Shown: in pieces, positions 16,707 to 24,978 of the stretch
How positions within the stretch are numbered: position 1 is the stretch's first letter
How the letters are laid out: every line of letters starts with the position of its first letter
NCBI GenBank assembly: GCA_021325275.1
Contig: JAJPHL010000045.1
Location: forward strand, 1-64,000
Origin: Terriglobia bacterium
GTDB taxonomy: Bacteria > Acidobacteriota > Terriglobia > JAJPHL01
Reading direction: 5' to 3'
DNA length: 64,000 bases
Notes under the pieces: model-generated
Seen by the model: only the letters and a program-made list of their open reading frames with translations
Databases searched by the model: none
What the model was told of the DNA's origin: nothing
Position numbers and translations under genes: made by a program

Positions 16707-17532
16707 AGAACAACTAGTGGAGCTTTACTACGGCGATCTCGCCGAAGGCCGGGAAGCAACGGCGCATCTCGATTCCTGCAAGGCGTGCGGCGACGACTAC
16801 CGTCAACTGCGCGCCATGCTCGAGATGGTGAAGGAAGCGCCGGTTCCCGAGCGCGGTCCCGAGTACGGACGCGAAGTTTACGTCCGCTTGCTGCCGATGC
16901 TCGAAGAAAACGCGGCCGAGGAAGTCGAGCACAGTTGGAGCGTGCTGGACGCGTGGAAGAATTTCGTGCGCGGCTGGAGCTGGACCGGCGCCACGGCGAT
17001 GGCGGCGTTGCTGGTCGTCGCGTTCATGGCCGGACGCATGTTGCCGCGCGGCGGATCACCGCCAACGGGCGGCGACCTAGGGAAAAATCAAGCGCCGATC
17101 CAGCAAAGCGTGCTGCTGGTCGCGCTCGGCGACCACTTGGATCGCTCGGAGTTGGTGCTGCTTGAAATGCAGCACGCGCAAGCAATCCCCGAGGGTCGCG
17201 TGAATTCGGCGGACATCTCGACGCAACAGCAGTACGCGGAAGATCTGATCGCGGACAACCGGCTCTATCGCACGGTGGCCGCGCAAGAAGGCGACGCCAG
17301 CACCGCGGGTGTGCTCGAAGATCTCGAGCGCATCCTGATGGAGATCGCCAACAGCCCCTCGAAACTCGACGAGAAGGAGCTGGAGAGTCTACAGAAACGC
17401 ATCGAGGACAAAGGGATTTTATTCAAAGTTCGGGTGATCGGTTCGGCTGTGCGCGACAAGGAACAATCGTCGCTGCCCGCTATTTCGGGCGGTGGCGCAT
17501 CGCGCTCGGCGTCGGGTCGGGGAAAACTCTAA
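16687..17532 (+). CDS. anti-sigma factor with zinc-binding motif
   Basis: A membrane protein of 281 residues. The N-terminal cytoplasmic domain carries the zinc anti-sigma motif H-x3-C-x2-C (His27, Cys31, Cys34 in HLDSCKACGDDY), which in the ZAS family clamps the cognate ECF factor. A transmembrane helix follows at about residues 101-120 (GATAMAALLVVAFMAGRML), then an extracytoplasmic helical part and a Ser/Gly-rich tail. The start is placed at the ATG at 16687 because the upstream frame is the shadow of sigma region 4. It overlaps the sigma gene, confirming the pair. Confidence 0.87.
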   Translation: MQRHLSEEQLVELYYGDLAEGREATAHLDSCKACGDDYRQLRAMLEMVKEAPVPERGPEYGREVYVRLLPMLEENAAEEVEHSWSVLDAWKNFVRGWSWTGATAMAALLVVAFMAGRMLPRGGSPPTGGDLGKNQAPIQQSVLLVALGDHLDRSELVLLEMQHAQAIPEGRVNSADISTQQQYAEDLIADNRLYRTVAAQEGDASTAGVLEDLERILMEIANSPSKLDEKELESLQKRIEDKGILFKVRVIGSAVRDKEQSSLPAISGGGASRSASGRGKL

Positions 17533-17553
17533 GGGCTCAAAGGACAAACTGAA

Positions 17554-19437
17554 ATGAAAACAACTACGATTTGGGGAATGGCAATCTTGGCGGCGGTCAT
17601 GACGGTCGCCGCACAAACACCCGCACCGGCTCCCGTACCTGCGGTTCCGGCCGTCGCGCCGGTGGCTCCTGTTTACGCGGCGGCTCCTGTTTACGCGGCG
17701 GCTCCTGTTTACGCCGCGGCTCCGAAAGCGCCCGCCTATCAAGCGGCTCCGGCAGTGCCCGCGTATCAGGCACGGCCCTTAGTGGCTCCTGTGGCTCCCG
17801 CGCCGATGCCGGCGATTCCGGCCATTGCGCCTGTCGCGCCGTCGGTCGCCTGGGACGACGCGTTCGGCTTTGACTTTGGCGACAAGTTCGGTTTCGACTT
17901 CGGCGACAAGATCACTGGAAAGATCAACGCCGAAATCAAGGCCGCGATTGACGGCAAGATCGACACCAAGATGGCGAAGTTCGACAAGTTCACGCTCGAC
18001 AAGATTCAGGACGCCATGGACAAGGCGACCCTCAAGATGGGCACGATCGATGACAAGATCGACATGGCCATGGCCGCGCCGCTCGCCAAGCTCGCCGGAA
18101 TCGACGCCGGCATCGAAGGTGGCATTTTGGGCGGTATCGCCGGCGGCATTGAAGCTGGTGTTTGGGGCGGCATCATGCAGGATCCCGATCGCTCCGCCGA
18201 GATGGCGCGCCGCGCGCAAGAGATGTCGCAACGCCAGCAGGAAATGGCGCAGCGGGCGCAAGAGCGCGCGCAGGAGAACGCCCAGCGTGCGCAAGAGCGC
18301 GCCGGTGAGCGCTTCCTGAGGAGCGGCAACGAAGAGACGCTCTATCATCGTGGCACGTCGCTGCTCGACGATTCGCAGTGGTCTAAGGCCGTGGAAGCAT
18401 TCGATGCCGTGATCCAAAAGAACGGCACGCGTGCCGACGGCGCCACCTATTGGAAAGCGTGGGCGTTGTACAAGGAAGGGCAGAAGGATCCGTCGCTCAC
18501 CACCCTGAACGCGCTCGAGACGAACTTCCCGAAGAGCCGTTGGATCAATGACGCCAAGGCGCTGGCCGTGGAAGTGAAGCAGAGCAACGGCCAAGCCGTG
18601 GCTCCTGGCTCGGGCGACGACGAGGAAATCAAGCTGCTGGCACTGCAAGGCCTGATGCACAGCAATCCGGACGCCGCGTTGCCGGCGCTCGACAGAATCC
18701 TGAAGGGCTCCGGCGGTCCGCGGTTGAAGGAACGCGCGCTCTTCGTGCTCTCCACGCAAGCCAACGGCACCAAGGCGCGCGAAGTGCTGGCGCAAATCGC
18801 CCGCGGCGCGTCGAATCCCGACTTGCAGATGAAAGCGATCAGCTACTACGCGCACACCGGTCCCGACGCGCGGCCGCTGCTGGGTGAAGTCTACAATTCC
18901 TCGCAAGACGAAGCGCTGAAGCGCCGCGTACTGCAAGCGATGATGGAATGCGGCGACAAGGACCACTTGCTGGCGATCGCCAAGGGCGACCAGAACGTCG
19001 ATTTCCGTCAGGAAGCGATCCGCGAGCTGTCGAACATGAACGCCCGCGACGAAGTGTGGGCGCTCTACGGCTCGGAAAGCAATCCCACGGTGCGGAAGCA
19101 AATCATCGCCGGCTTGTACAGCGAAGGCTTCAGCCCCAAGGTTGCGGAGATCGCGCGCACCGAGAAGGATCCTGAAGTGCGCCGCACGGCGATCCGCACG
19201 CTCAGCCACTTCCGTAATACCACCGACCAACTCGCGGGCCTCTACGACGGTGAGAAGGACGATCAGAACAAGCGCGAGATCATCAACGCGCTACGCAGCC
19301 GCAACGACGCGGCGGCGCTGGTCGCCATCGCGCGCAAGGAAACGAATCCGGAACTGAAACGTCTACTCGTCAGCGTGCTTTCGACGATGAAGCAAAAGGA
19401 AGCCACCGACTACATGGTGGAACTCCTGAGCAAGTAG
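17554..19437 (+). CDS. exported HEAT-repeat protein with Pro/Ala-rich N terminus
   Basis: A 627-residue protein with a signal peptide (MKTTTIWGMAILAAVMTVAA). A Pro/Ala/Val-rich stretch to about residue 95 follows, including three tandem APVYAA units. Next come a Gly/Asp/Lys region (FDFGDKFGFDFGDKITGK), a charged coiled-coil segment rich in QEMAQRAQERAQ repeats (about 215-250) and a TPR-like part (about 260-345). The C-terminal ~270 residues form HEAT-like repeats. It comes 21 nt after the anti-sigma gene and 12 nt before a related HEAT protein. Function is unknown; a periplasmic scaffold is a guess based on the repeats and operon. Confidence 0.78.
   Translation: MKTTTIWGMAILAAVMTVAAQTPAPAPVPAVPAVAPVAPVYAAAPVYAAAPVYAAAPKAPAYQAAPAVPAYQARPLVAPVAPAPMPAIPAIAPVAPSVAWDDAFGFDFGDKFGFDFGDKITGKINAEIKAAIDGKIDTKMAKFDKFTLDKIQDAMDKATLKMGTIDDKIDMAMAAPLAKLAGIDAGIEGGILGGIAGGIEAGVWGGIMQDPDRSAEMARRAQEMSQRQQEMAQRAQERAQENAQRAQERAGERFLRSGNEETLYHRGTSLLDDSQWSKAVEAFDAVIQKNGTRADGATYWKAWALYKEGQKDPSLTTLNALETNFPKSRWINDAKALAVEVKQSNGQAVAPGSGDDEEIKLLALQGLMHSNPDAALPALDRILKGSGGPRLKERALFVLSTQANGTKAREVLAQIARGASNPDLQMKAISYYAHTGPDARPLLGEVYNSSQDEALKRRVLQAMMECGDKDHLLAIAKGDQNVDFRQEAIRELSNMNARDEVWALYGSESNPTVRKQIIAGLYSEGFSPKVAEIARTEKDPEVRRTAIRTLSHFRNTTDQLAGLYDGEKDDQNKREIINALRSRNDAAALVAIARKETNPELKRLLVSVLSTMKQKEATDYMVELLSK
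17661..17714 (+). repeat. three tandem 18-bp repeats inside the HEAT-protein gene
   Basis: Three near-identical copies of an 18-bp unit (GCGGCTCCTGTTTACGCG; the first and last units differ at single bases) encode the repeated APVYAA motif. Such exact in-frame repeats are prone to copy-number change by slippage, so the N terminus may vary in length between strains. Confidence 0.85.
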
Positions 19438-19449
19438 GCGAGTACGCCC

Positions 19450-20547
19450 ATGAAAACCTCAACGAGAATCTTCGTTCTCTTCCTGAGCACTCTGGCCGCC
19501 GCGGCGTGGACCCAAACCCCCACGCCCGGCACTGGAGTGAATAGCAGGATCACCAACGCGCAGATTGACACGCGCCCAGCCGGTGGATCCCTGGTGCGGA
19601 GCTTTCAATCGTTCGTAGCGAATCAGAACGACGCGGCGTGGGTTGGTTATCGCGTGGCGATCGTGCCCGGCCAGCACAACATGTGCTGCTGGAATTGCAA
19701 CAACGGCAATTGCTGCTCGGGATGCACGCTGGAAGGCAATCGCGATGGATCCTTCGGTGTCAGCGGTGGCGCCGATCCGGTGAAACTGGAAGGCGCGCGC
19801 GAGTTACTGGTGCTGTTCCGGGTGAGTCTGCGCGGCGTGGACAACATTCGCACGTTCACCGAAGATTGCCCGATCGACGCCGGCGGATTGCACTTGACGC
19901 TTTTCGAGGGCGCGACGCCCGACGAAAGCGTGGCGCTGCTCTCCACGTTTGTCACGTCGCCGAGCGAGCGCGAGCAACGCAATCGTATGCAACGCGCCAT
20001 CGACGCGATCGGCATGACGCCGGGCCCGGCGGCCGATCAGGCGCTCGAGAACTTCGCATCGCCCTCGCAATCCGAAGCGGTTCGCGACAAGGCCGTCTTC
20101 TGGATGGGGCAGACGCGCGGTGCGCGCGGCTACCAATTCTTGAAGCGCATGGCCGAGCAGGAAACCAACGACAACGTACGCTATCAAGTCGCCTCCGGAC
20201 TCGCGCAGAGCAAAGAACCCGGAGCGATCGACACGCTGCTGAAGATGGCCCAGAGCGACACGAGCACGCGCGTGCGCGGTCAAGCGCTCTTCTGGCTGGC
20301 GCAAAAAGCCGGCAACCGCGCGATTGCGGCGATCGACAATTCCATCGCCAACGATCCCGACACGCAGGTGAAGAAGAAAGCGGTCTTCGCGCTGAGTCAG
20401 CTTCCCAAGGACGACGGCGTGCCGAAGTTGATTTCAGTGGCGCGCACGAACTCCAACGCCGTGGTTCGTAAGGAAGCGATGTTCTGGCTCGGGCAGTCGA
20501 AGGATCCGCGGGCGGTAGCGTTTTTCCAGGAAATCCTGTCCAAGTAA
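19450..20547 (+). CDS. exported HEAT-repeat protein
   Basis: A 365-residue protein with a signal peptide (FVLFLSTLAAAAWTQ). The N-terminal domain (about 25-175) holds a cysteine-rich cluster, MCCWNCNNGNCCSGC, at about residues 78-92, which could bind metal or form disulfides. The second half (about 190-365) is a run of HEAT repeats with the motif A-x-F-W-L-G/A-Q repeated (VFWMGQTRGARG, LFWLAQKAGNRA, MFWLGQSKDPRA). It follows the other HEAT protein by 12 nt. Likely a partner in the same sigma-controlled operon; biochemical function unknown. Confidence 0.78.
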   Translation: MKTSTRIFVLFLSTLAAAAWTQTPTPGTGVNSRITNAQIDTRPAGGSLVRSFQSFVANQNDAAWVGYRVAIVPGQHNMCCWNCNNGNCCSGCTLEGNRDGSFGVSGGADPVKLEGARELLVLFRVSLRGVDNIRTFTEDCPIDAGGLHLTLFEGATPDESVALLSTFVTSPSEREQRNRMQRAIDAIGMTPGPAADQALENFASPSQSEAVRDKAVFWMGQTRGARGYQFLKRMAEQETNDNVRYQVASGLAQSKEPGAIDTLLKMAQSDTSTRVRGQALFWLAQKAGNRAIAAIDNSIANDPDTQVKKKAVFALSQLPKDDGVPKLISVARTNSNAVVRKEAMFWLGQSKDPRAVAFFQEILSK

Positions 20548-20553
20548 GATTCT

Positions 20554-20635
20554 TTAGCCACCGAGACACCGAGAACACCGAGAAAGACAAGAATTGGGTT
20601 TTTGTTCTCGGTGTTCTCGGTGCCTCGGTGGCTAA
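20554..20635. repeat. intergenic hairpin of the 9-bp-unit family (copy D)
   Basis: Arms 20554-20584 and 20605-20635 pair over 31 bp with one mismatch around a 20-nt loop. Each arm is three tandem units of TTCTCGGTG type. The unit sequence differs from copies A-C but has the same 9-bp period and layout. It lies between the HEAT gene and the ABC-F promoter. Confidence 0.85.
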
Positions 20636-20649
20636 TTCCCCTCCTCGGA

Positions 20650-20655
20650 TATAAT
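20650..20655 (+). promoter_or_regulatory. perfect -10 box TATAAT just before the ABC-F gene
   Basis: TATAAT ends 13 nt before the ATG at 20668, so a transcript starting 6-8 nt downstream would have a leader of only a few bases. There is no Shine-Dalgarno site in CTCTCTGTACCC. This points to near-leaderless translation. No -35 consensus is visible. Confidence 0.5.
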
Positions 20656-20667
20656 CTCTCTGTACCC

Positions 20668-22620
20668 ATGATCCAGATTTCGGGCGGAGGCAAACGCTTT
20701 GGCCCCAAGCTGCTGTTTGAAAACCTTGATTGGACGATCGGTCCGCGCGAACGTGTCGGCATTGTCGGCGCCAACGGCACCGGCAAGTCCACCCTGCTGA
20801 AGATTCTCGGCGGCATCGAGTCGCTCGACTACGGATCGTTGAGCGCCGCCAAGGGAATCACCTTCGGATATCTTCCGCAAGACGGATTGGAACTTTCCGG
20901 ACGCACTGTCCACGAAGAGTGCATGACCGTTTTCTCCGGGCTCGTTGAGATGGAGCGCGAAATGGAAGCGCTCACGCACAAGATGGCCGAGGCGGATCAC
21001 GAGAGCGCCGAGTTCGCCGAAATCGCGGACCGCTATCATCACCTGCAAAGCGAATTCACCACGCGCGACGGTTATTCGCTCGACGCGAAGGTCTCCACGG
21101 TGCTCGCGGGCTTGGGATTCTCCAAAGAAGATTGGCAGCGGCGTACGGAAGAATTCTCGGGCGGCTGGCAAATGCGCATCTCGCTGGCCAAACTTCTCTT
21201 GCAGCAACCCAACTTGTTGCTGCTCGACGAGCCGACGAACCATTTGGATCTGGAAACGCGCAACTGGCTCGAGGAGTATCTCCACGACTATCCGCACGCC
21301 TTCCTGGTGATTTCGCACGATCGTTACTTTCTCGACGTCACCGTGAATCGTACCGTGGAAATCTGGAACAAGAAGGTCCATTTCTACTCGGGAAATTACG
21401 AAAAGTACCTGAAGACCAAGGGTGAGCAGCGCGAGCAAATCGAAGCAGCGTATCGCAATCAGAAAGCGCGCATCGATCAACTGGAAGCATTCATCAATCG
21501 CTTTCGCTATCAAGCGACCAAGGCGCGGCAGGTGCAGAGCCGCATCAAGGAACTGGAGAAGATCGAACGGATCGAAGTGCCCGAGGAAGAGAAGACCATC
21601 CACTTCCATTTTCCGCAGCCGAAACCGAGCGGCCGTAACGTCGCGGAGTTTCAGAATGTCGCCAAGAGCTATGGACCGAAGCGCGTCTTCTCGGGCGTGC
21701 GCTTCGTCATCGAGCGTGGCGACCGGGTGGCGCTGGTGGGCGTGAACGGCGCGGGAAAATCCACGCTGATCAAGCTGCTGGGCGGCATCGAGCCGACCAC
21801 CGAAGGAAAATATGAACTCGGGTACAACGCGGAGCCGGCGTACTACGCGCAGGATCAATACAAGGAACTCGATCCCAACGCGCGGCTTCTTGACGACCTC
21901 CATGATGCCTGGCCGCGCGGCACCGAAACCGAATTGCGCGGCTTGCTGGGATGTTTTCTGTTCTCCGACGACGACGTTTTCAAACGGCTCGGCGTGCTGA
22001 GCGGCGGTGAACGCAATCGCTACGCCCTGGCGCGCCTGATGATGTCGCCGTCGAACTTTCTGCTGCTCGACGAACCGACGAATCACTTGGACCTTCGGGC
22101 CAAAGACGTGCTGCTCACCGCGTTGCAAGACTACAACGGCACCGTGGTCTTCGTGTCGCACGATCGCTACTTCATCGACAAGCTTGCCACGCGCGTCTTC
22201 GAGATCGGCGACGGCCGGGTGGAAGTTTATCCCGGCAACTACGAGGATTATTTGTGGCGCAAGTCGGGCGGCGCGCAAGCGTTGCACGAAGCCACCGAGG
22301 CCAAACGTTTGTCGGAAGAGCGAGCAGCCGCTAAGCCCATAGCCGCGCCGGCGCTTCCGCCTCCGCCAGCCGAGCCCAAGCCGCCGGGCAAGCGGATCAA
22401 TCCGATCAAGCTGCAAAAGATGCGCGACCGTGTGAAAGAGTTGGAGAAGGAAATCGCCTGCCACGAAGCGCAGATCGCCGTCCACGAAACCGAACTGACA
22501 CGATTTGTGAACGCGGCGGAAACCGAGCGCGTCTCGCGTCTGCTGGCGCAGAGTCGCAGGGACTTAGAGAAACTCGTCGCGGAGTGGGAATCGCTTTCGG
22601 CGGAGTTGGAAGGGCAGTAA
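20668..22620 (+). CDS. ABC-F family ATPase (Uup/EttA-like)
   Basis: A soluble protein of 650 residues with two ABC cassettes and no membrane domain; ABC-F proteins act on ribosomes or rRNA. Cassette 1 has Walker A GANGTGKST (about residues 33-41), signature SGGWQMR and LLLDEPTNHLDL. Cassette 2 has VNGAGKST, signature SGGERNR and again LLLDEPTNHLDL. A charged linker lies between them (about 230-310). A Pro-rich stretch and a C-terminal coiled coil (about 575-650) resemble the Uup tail. The ATG at 20668 is chosen because the core begins MIQISGGGKRFG; upstream codons are the hairpin repeat. Confidence 0.9.
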   Translation: MIQISGGGKRFGPKLLFENLDWTIGPRERVGIVGANGTGKSTLLKILGGIESLDYGSLSAAKGITFGYLPQDGLELSGRTVHEECMTVFSGLVEMEREMEALTHKMAEADHESAEFAEIADRYHHLQSEFTTRDGYSLDAKVSTVLAGLGFSKEDWQRRTEEFSGGWQMRISLAKLLLQQPNLLLLDEPTNHLDLETRNWLEEYLHDYPHAFLVISHDRYFLDVTVNRTVEIWNKKVHFYSGNYEKYLKTKGEQREQIEAAYRNQKARIDQLEAFINRFRYQATKARQVQSRIKELEKIERIEVPEEEKTIHFHFPQPKPSGRNVAEFQNVAKSYGPKRVFSGVRFVIERGDRVALVGVNGAGKSTLIKLLGGIEPTTEGKYELGYNAEPAYYAQDQYKELDPNARLLDDLHDAWPRGTETELRGLLGCFLFSDDDVFKRLGVLSGGERNRYALARLMMSPSNFLLLDEPTNHLDLRAKDVLLTALQDYNGTVVFVSHDRYFIDKLATRVFEIGDGRVEVYPGNYEDYLWRKSGGAQALHEATEAKRLSEERAAAKPIAAPALPPPPAEPKPPGKRINPIKLQKMRDRVKELEKEIACHEAQIAVHETELTRFVNAAETERVSRLLAQSRRDLEKLVAEWESLSAELEGQ

Positions 22621-22716
22621 CGGCGGCGTTCGCCGGGGCGCATATTCATGCACTGGTCGTTCTGGGCAGCCCGTGGGAGCATACAACGGTCGATTAAACC
22701 TTAGGAGGCCGTTGGT

Positions 22717-23481
22717 ATGCTGATTACACGTGTTTGTCGCTCTCTGATGTTGTCTGTACTCGCATCCGTCGCGTTTTTCGCAACACCTTCCCGCGCCGAC
22801 GCGATTAACTGCGCTAGCTATACCTATTGTGAAACGTTCGATAGCGGAAAATCCCTAAACACGGACTCTCTCGTCAACTTTGCGTCGATTGATTCCTACT
22901 GGACCAGCACTGTCACCGACCAAAACGGTAACGTTGTCCAGAGCACCAATAGCGTTGGCAGTTTCGGCAACGCCATCGCTGCTGATGCCAGCGGCAGCGG
23001 GTACTTCCTATTTGAGGGCACCGCCGCCGATTCTTCCAGCAGGAACTTGTTTGACAGCTCGTCGTTTGCGGTGACCCCCAATACGGACTACACCATCACG
23101 TTCGAGCTCGTGAACGCGACAAGCTGCAATCAGGAACCCTACGGTTTCGCCAACTGCTCGGCACAGATTCAGCTTTTGATCAATGGTGTGGATGTTGCGT
23201 CGGCGGTGTCGGCGGACAACGACACGCCGGCCCAGCTTCCCGAGCCATGGCAGCAGTTTACGTTTTCCTGGAATTCCGGAGTGAACACCACGGCGTCTCT
23301 CGGCCTTCAGGACTTGTTCACCGGCGTCGACGGCTTCGGCAGCGGCACCGGCAACGATTTCGGCGTCGATAACATCCTGGTGGCTCCGACGCAGCAGTCC
23401 ACGGCGCCCGAGCCGGGAACGATCGGCCTTACCTTGCTGGCTCTCCCCTACGTTTTTCGCGCGCTGAAGAAGAAACGCTAG
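22717..23481 (+). CDS. PEP-CTERM sorting-domain protein
   Basis: A 254-residue exported protein. A signal peptide (LSVLASVAFFATPSRA) precedes an Asn/Ser/Thr-rich beta domain of about 180 residues. The C terminus is a PEP-CTERM signal: the Pro-Glu-Pro motif in APEPGTIGLT, a short hydrophobic helix, then RALKKKR. Such signals are cleaved by exosortase, which is itself linked to exopolysaccharide production. No exosortase gene is in the window, but an exopolysaccharide operon of the associated type begins at 34687. AGGAGG lies 8 nt before the ATG. The beta domain is not recognised; a secreted matrix or lectin-like role is inferred. Confidence 0.82.
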   Translation: MLITRVCRSLMLSVLASVAFFATPSRADAINCASYTYCETFDSGKSLNTDSLVNFASIDSYWTSTVTDQNGNVVQSTNSVGSFGNAIAADASGSGYFLFEGTAADSSSRNLFDSSSFAVTPNTDYTITFELVNATSCNQEPYGFANCSAQIQLLINGVDVASAVSADNDTPAQLPEPWQQFTFSWNSGVNTTASLGLQDLFTGVDGFGSGTGNDFGVDNILVAPTQQSTAPEPGTIGLTLLALPYVFRALKKKR

Positions 23482-23693
23482 GACGCCGGGACATCCGGCA
23501 ATTCTCGCTCCTCGCGACTGGGTGGATCTCCACCTACATCGGTAACGCGCCCGGCGATGTGGTGCTCTGGGCGCTACCGCTGTCCTTCGACTACGGAATG
23601 TATCAGGTTATTACCGACGCGCGCGTGGGATTCACCGTGCTCCTCGAAGTTTGCGTTTCCGTATCAAGTGTTGAGTTTTGAAAAAACCCACCG

Positions 23694-24140
23694 TCACAGG
23701 AGGATCGGAGGCAAGTTGAGGTTTGCGTCAAGGCAGCCTCCGGGGGCTGATGCCCCGCTCTCCACGTCTGGCGTGATCAGCGACACGTAGTCGGCGTGCT
23801 TCGTGGCTATGTCAATCACGGCGATGACTTCGCCTGATTCAAGATTATCGTTGCTTGATACGAACACGACTCGCTCCGCGCGCGTGCTCATGATCTGTTC
23901 TAGTTGCCGATCGAGTTCGTTGAGCGTCAGTGTCGTGGAATTGAGCTGGGCGAGACCGCCGGACATGACCCGAACCACAACCAACCTTGCGTCACCGTCG
24001 CATGCAACGCCGGTCGCGGCGCGCGCGATCTTGACCCGCAAGCCTACCGATGGCGGTGGCTGATCGAGTGCGCGCACGTACACCACTGCGATCAGGAACA
24101 GCGTCCAGCAAAACGCGGCGACGAGCGGATATCTCCGCAT
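23694..24140 (-). CDS. ExbD/TolR-like protein
   Basis: A 148-residue protein with one N-terminal transmembrane helix (LVAAFCWTLFLIAVVYV). The periplasmic domain is of ExbD/TolR type: LTLNELDRQLEQIMSTRAER is followed by VVFVSSNDNLESGEVIAVID, matching the family's usual pattern. The conserved membrane-embedded Asp of ExbD/TolR is not obvious, because the helix is hydrophobic without Asp. It therefore may not couple to a proton channel. No ExbB/TolQ gene adjoins. Ordinary homologues transduce proton-motive force to TonB or TolA; this lone, Asp-lacking version may be a paralogue with another use. Confidence 0.55.
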   Translation of the reverse strand: MRRYPLVAAFCWTLFLIAVVYVRALDQPPPSVGLRVKIARAATGVACDGDARLVVVRVMSGGLAQLNSTTLTLNELDRQLEQIMSTRAERVVFVSSNDNLESGEVIAVIDIATKHADYVSLITPDVESGASAPGGCLDANLNLPPILL

Positions 24141-24233
24141 GCAGAATCAGACACCGAGAGATTGCAGAGCGTTCCCGTAGGATGAAGTTTTCGATGGCTG
24201 ATCCGTTTCTCAGTTTGCCGGATCGGTGAACAA

Positions 24234-24614
24234 TCAAAGGTGTCGCACGCGGATCGTAACTACATGGCCGCGCCGCACCGCTACGAGCAGGAACGGAGTC
24301 GTCAGGTCGAGTTCGGCTGACAAAATGGCTTTCAGCGACGCGATCGTGAACTGAGCCTCAATATGGCCGGGACGAAGGTAGACGATTCCGTGAATAGGTT
24401 GACCGCCCGCCATGGCGAGCGTGCCGCAATCCGAATCATGAGTCAGAACAACTCGGGCGGCTTCGAACGCCACCCTCAGAATCTCGGTGTCTGCAGTGCC
24501 AGCCAAGCCCATCGCGCTCGCCGACACGACATCCAGTGCTCGCAGCCGTAAGAAGGTAACAACCTCCGGGTGGATGTTCTCGTCCGCGAGAAACGCGAAT
24601 TGCGAGAGCTTCAA
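24234..24614 (-). CDS. DUF5615/Mut7-C PIN-like protein, likely toxin
   Basis: A 126-residue protein with the PIN-like acidic signature LADENIHPEVV at residues 8-18 and VVLTHDSDCGTLA about 50 residues later, as in DUF5615 (Mut7-C RNase-like) proteins. These are paired with DUF433 proteins as type II toxin-antitoxin modules. The ATG overlaps the TGA of the DUF433 gene by four bases (24611-24614), so the two are translationally coupled. RNase activity is expected from family membership but not shown here. Confidence 0.82.
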   Translation of the reverse strand: MKLSQFAFLADENIHPEVVTFLRLRALDVVSASAMGLAGTADTEILRVAFEAARVVLTHDSDCGTLAMAGGQPIHGIVYLRPGHIEAQFTIASLKAILSAELDLTTPFLLVAVRRGHVVTIRVRHL

Positions 24615-24841
24615 TGAGTAATCTCAACCTCGAGTTGCGAAGAGCCGTGAAGGTAGCGGGCAGCGTACTGGACAGCAGCGGACACGTCGTCTTGGGAAAC
24701 CTGCGGATAGGTCGCGGCGATACTCTGCGTGGTTGCACCACTGGCTAGCAGTTCGAGGATGAATTCTACGCTCAGGCGAGTTCCGCGGATGCACGGTTTC
24801 CCGCCCATGATCGCCGGGTCCGTCGTGATTCTAGACTCCAT
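24611..24841 (-). CDS. DUF433 domain protein, likely antitoxin
   Basis: A protein of 76 residues. The start at 24841 (MESRITTDPAIMGGKPCIRG) is chosen because it begins the conserved DUF433 motif and has AGGGGG upstream; the longer frame would run into the tRNA. The family has a winged-helix-like fold (LSVEFILELLASGATTQSI, DDVSAAVQYA) and normally acts as antitoxin and autorepressor for a PIN-like toxin. It precedes the DUF5615 gene with a 4-nt overlap and starts only ~30 nt from the tRNA-Met 3' end. Confidence 0.82.
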   Translation of the reverse strand: MESRITTDPAIMGGKPCIRGTRLSVEFILELLASGATTQSIAATYPQVSQDDVSAAVQYAARYLHGSSQLEVEITH

Positions 24842-24869
24842 CGCAAAACCCCCTAGGTGCCAGATTAGT

Positions 24870-24943
24870 TGGTGGCGGCAGGTGGAATCGAACCACCGCA
24901 CGGGGATTATGAGACCCCTGCTCTACCCCTGAGCTATGCCGCC
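24870..24943 (-). tRNA. tRNA-Met (anticodon CAT)
   Basis: Read on the minus strand it folds as a cloverleaf: acceptor GGCGGCA/TGCCGCC, D arm GCTC...GAGC, anticodon loop CTCATAA (anticodon CAT), and T arm GGTGG-TTCGATT-CCACC. The discriminator A is followed by a genomically encoded CCA. The length is 71 nt plus CCA, with a short D loop and a 4-nt variable loop. The pair closing the anticodon loop is T-T, a small irregularity. An elongator Met tRNA is the simplest reading; a tRNA-Ile2 (CAT modified to lysidine) cannot be excluded. Confidence 0.9.
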
Positions 24944-24978
24944 ATGAGGGAAACAACTCTTTCCATGATAACTCGAAA

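Noticed and set aside
20632-22485. 617-codon minus-strand open frame
   Set aside because: Antisense to an unmistakable ABC-F ATPase.
23482-23693. Possible gene between the PEP-CTERM gene and the ExbD-like gene
   Set aside because: The only open frame (from 23557) is short, Cys/Arg-rich and overlaps the ExbD-like gene on the opposite strand.
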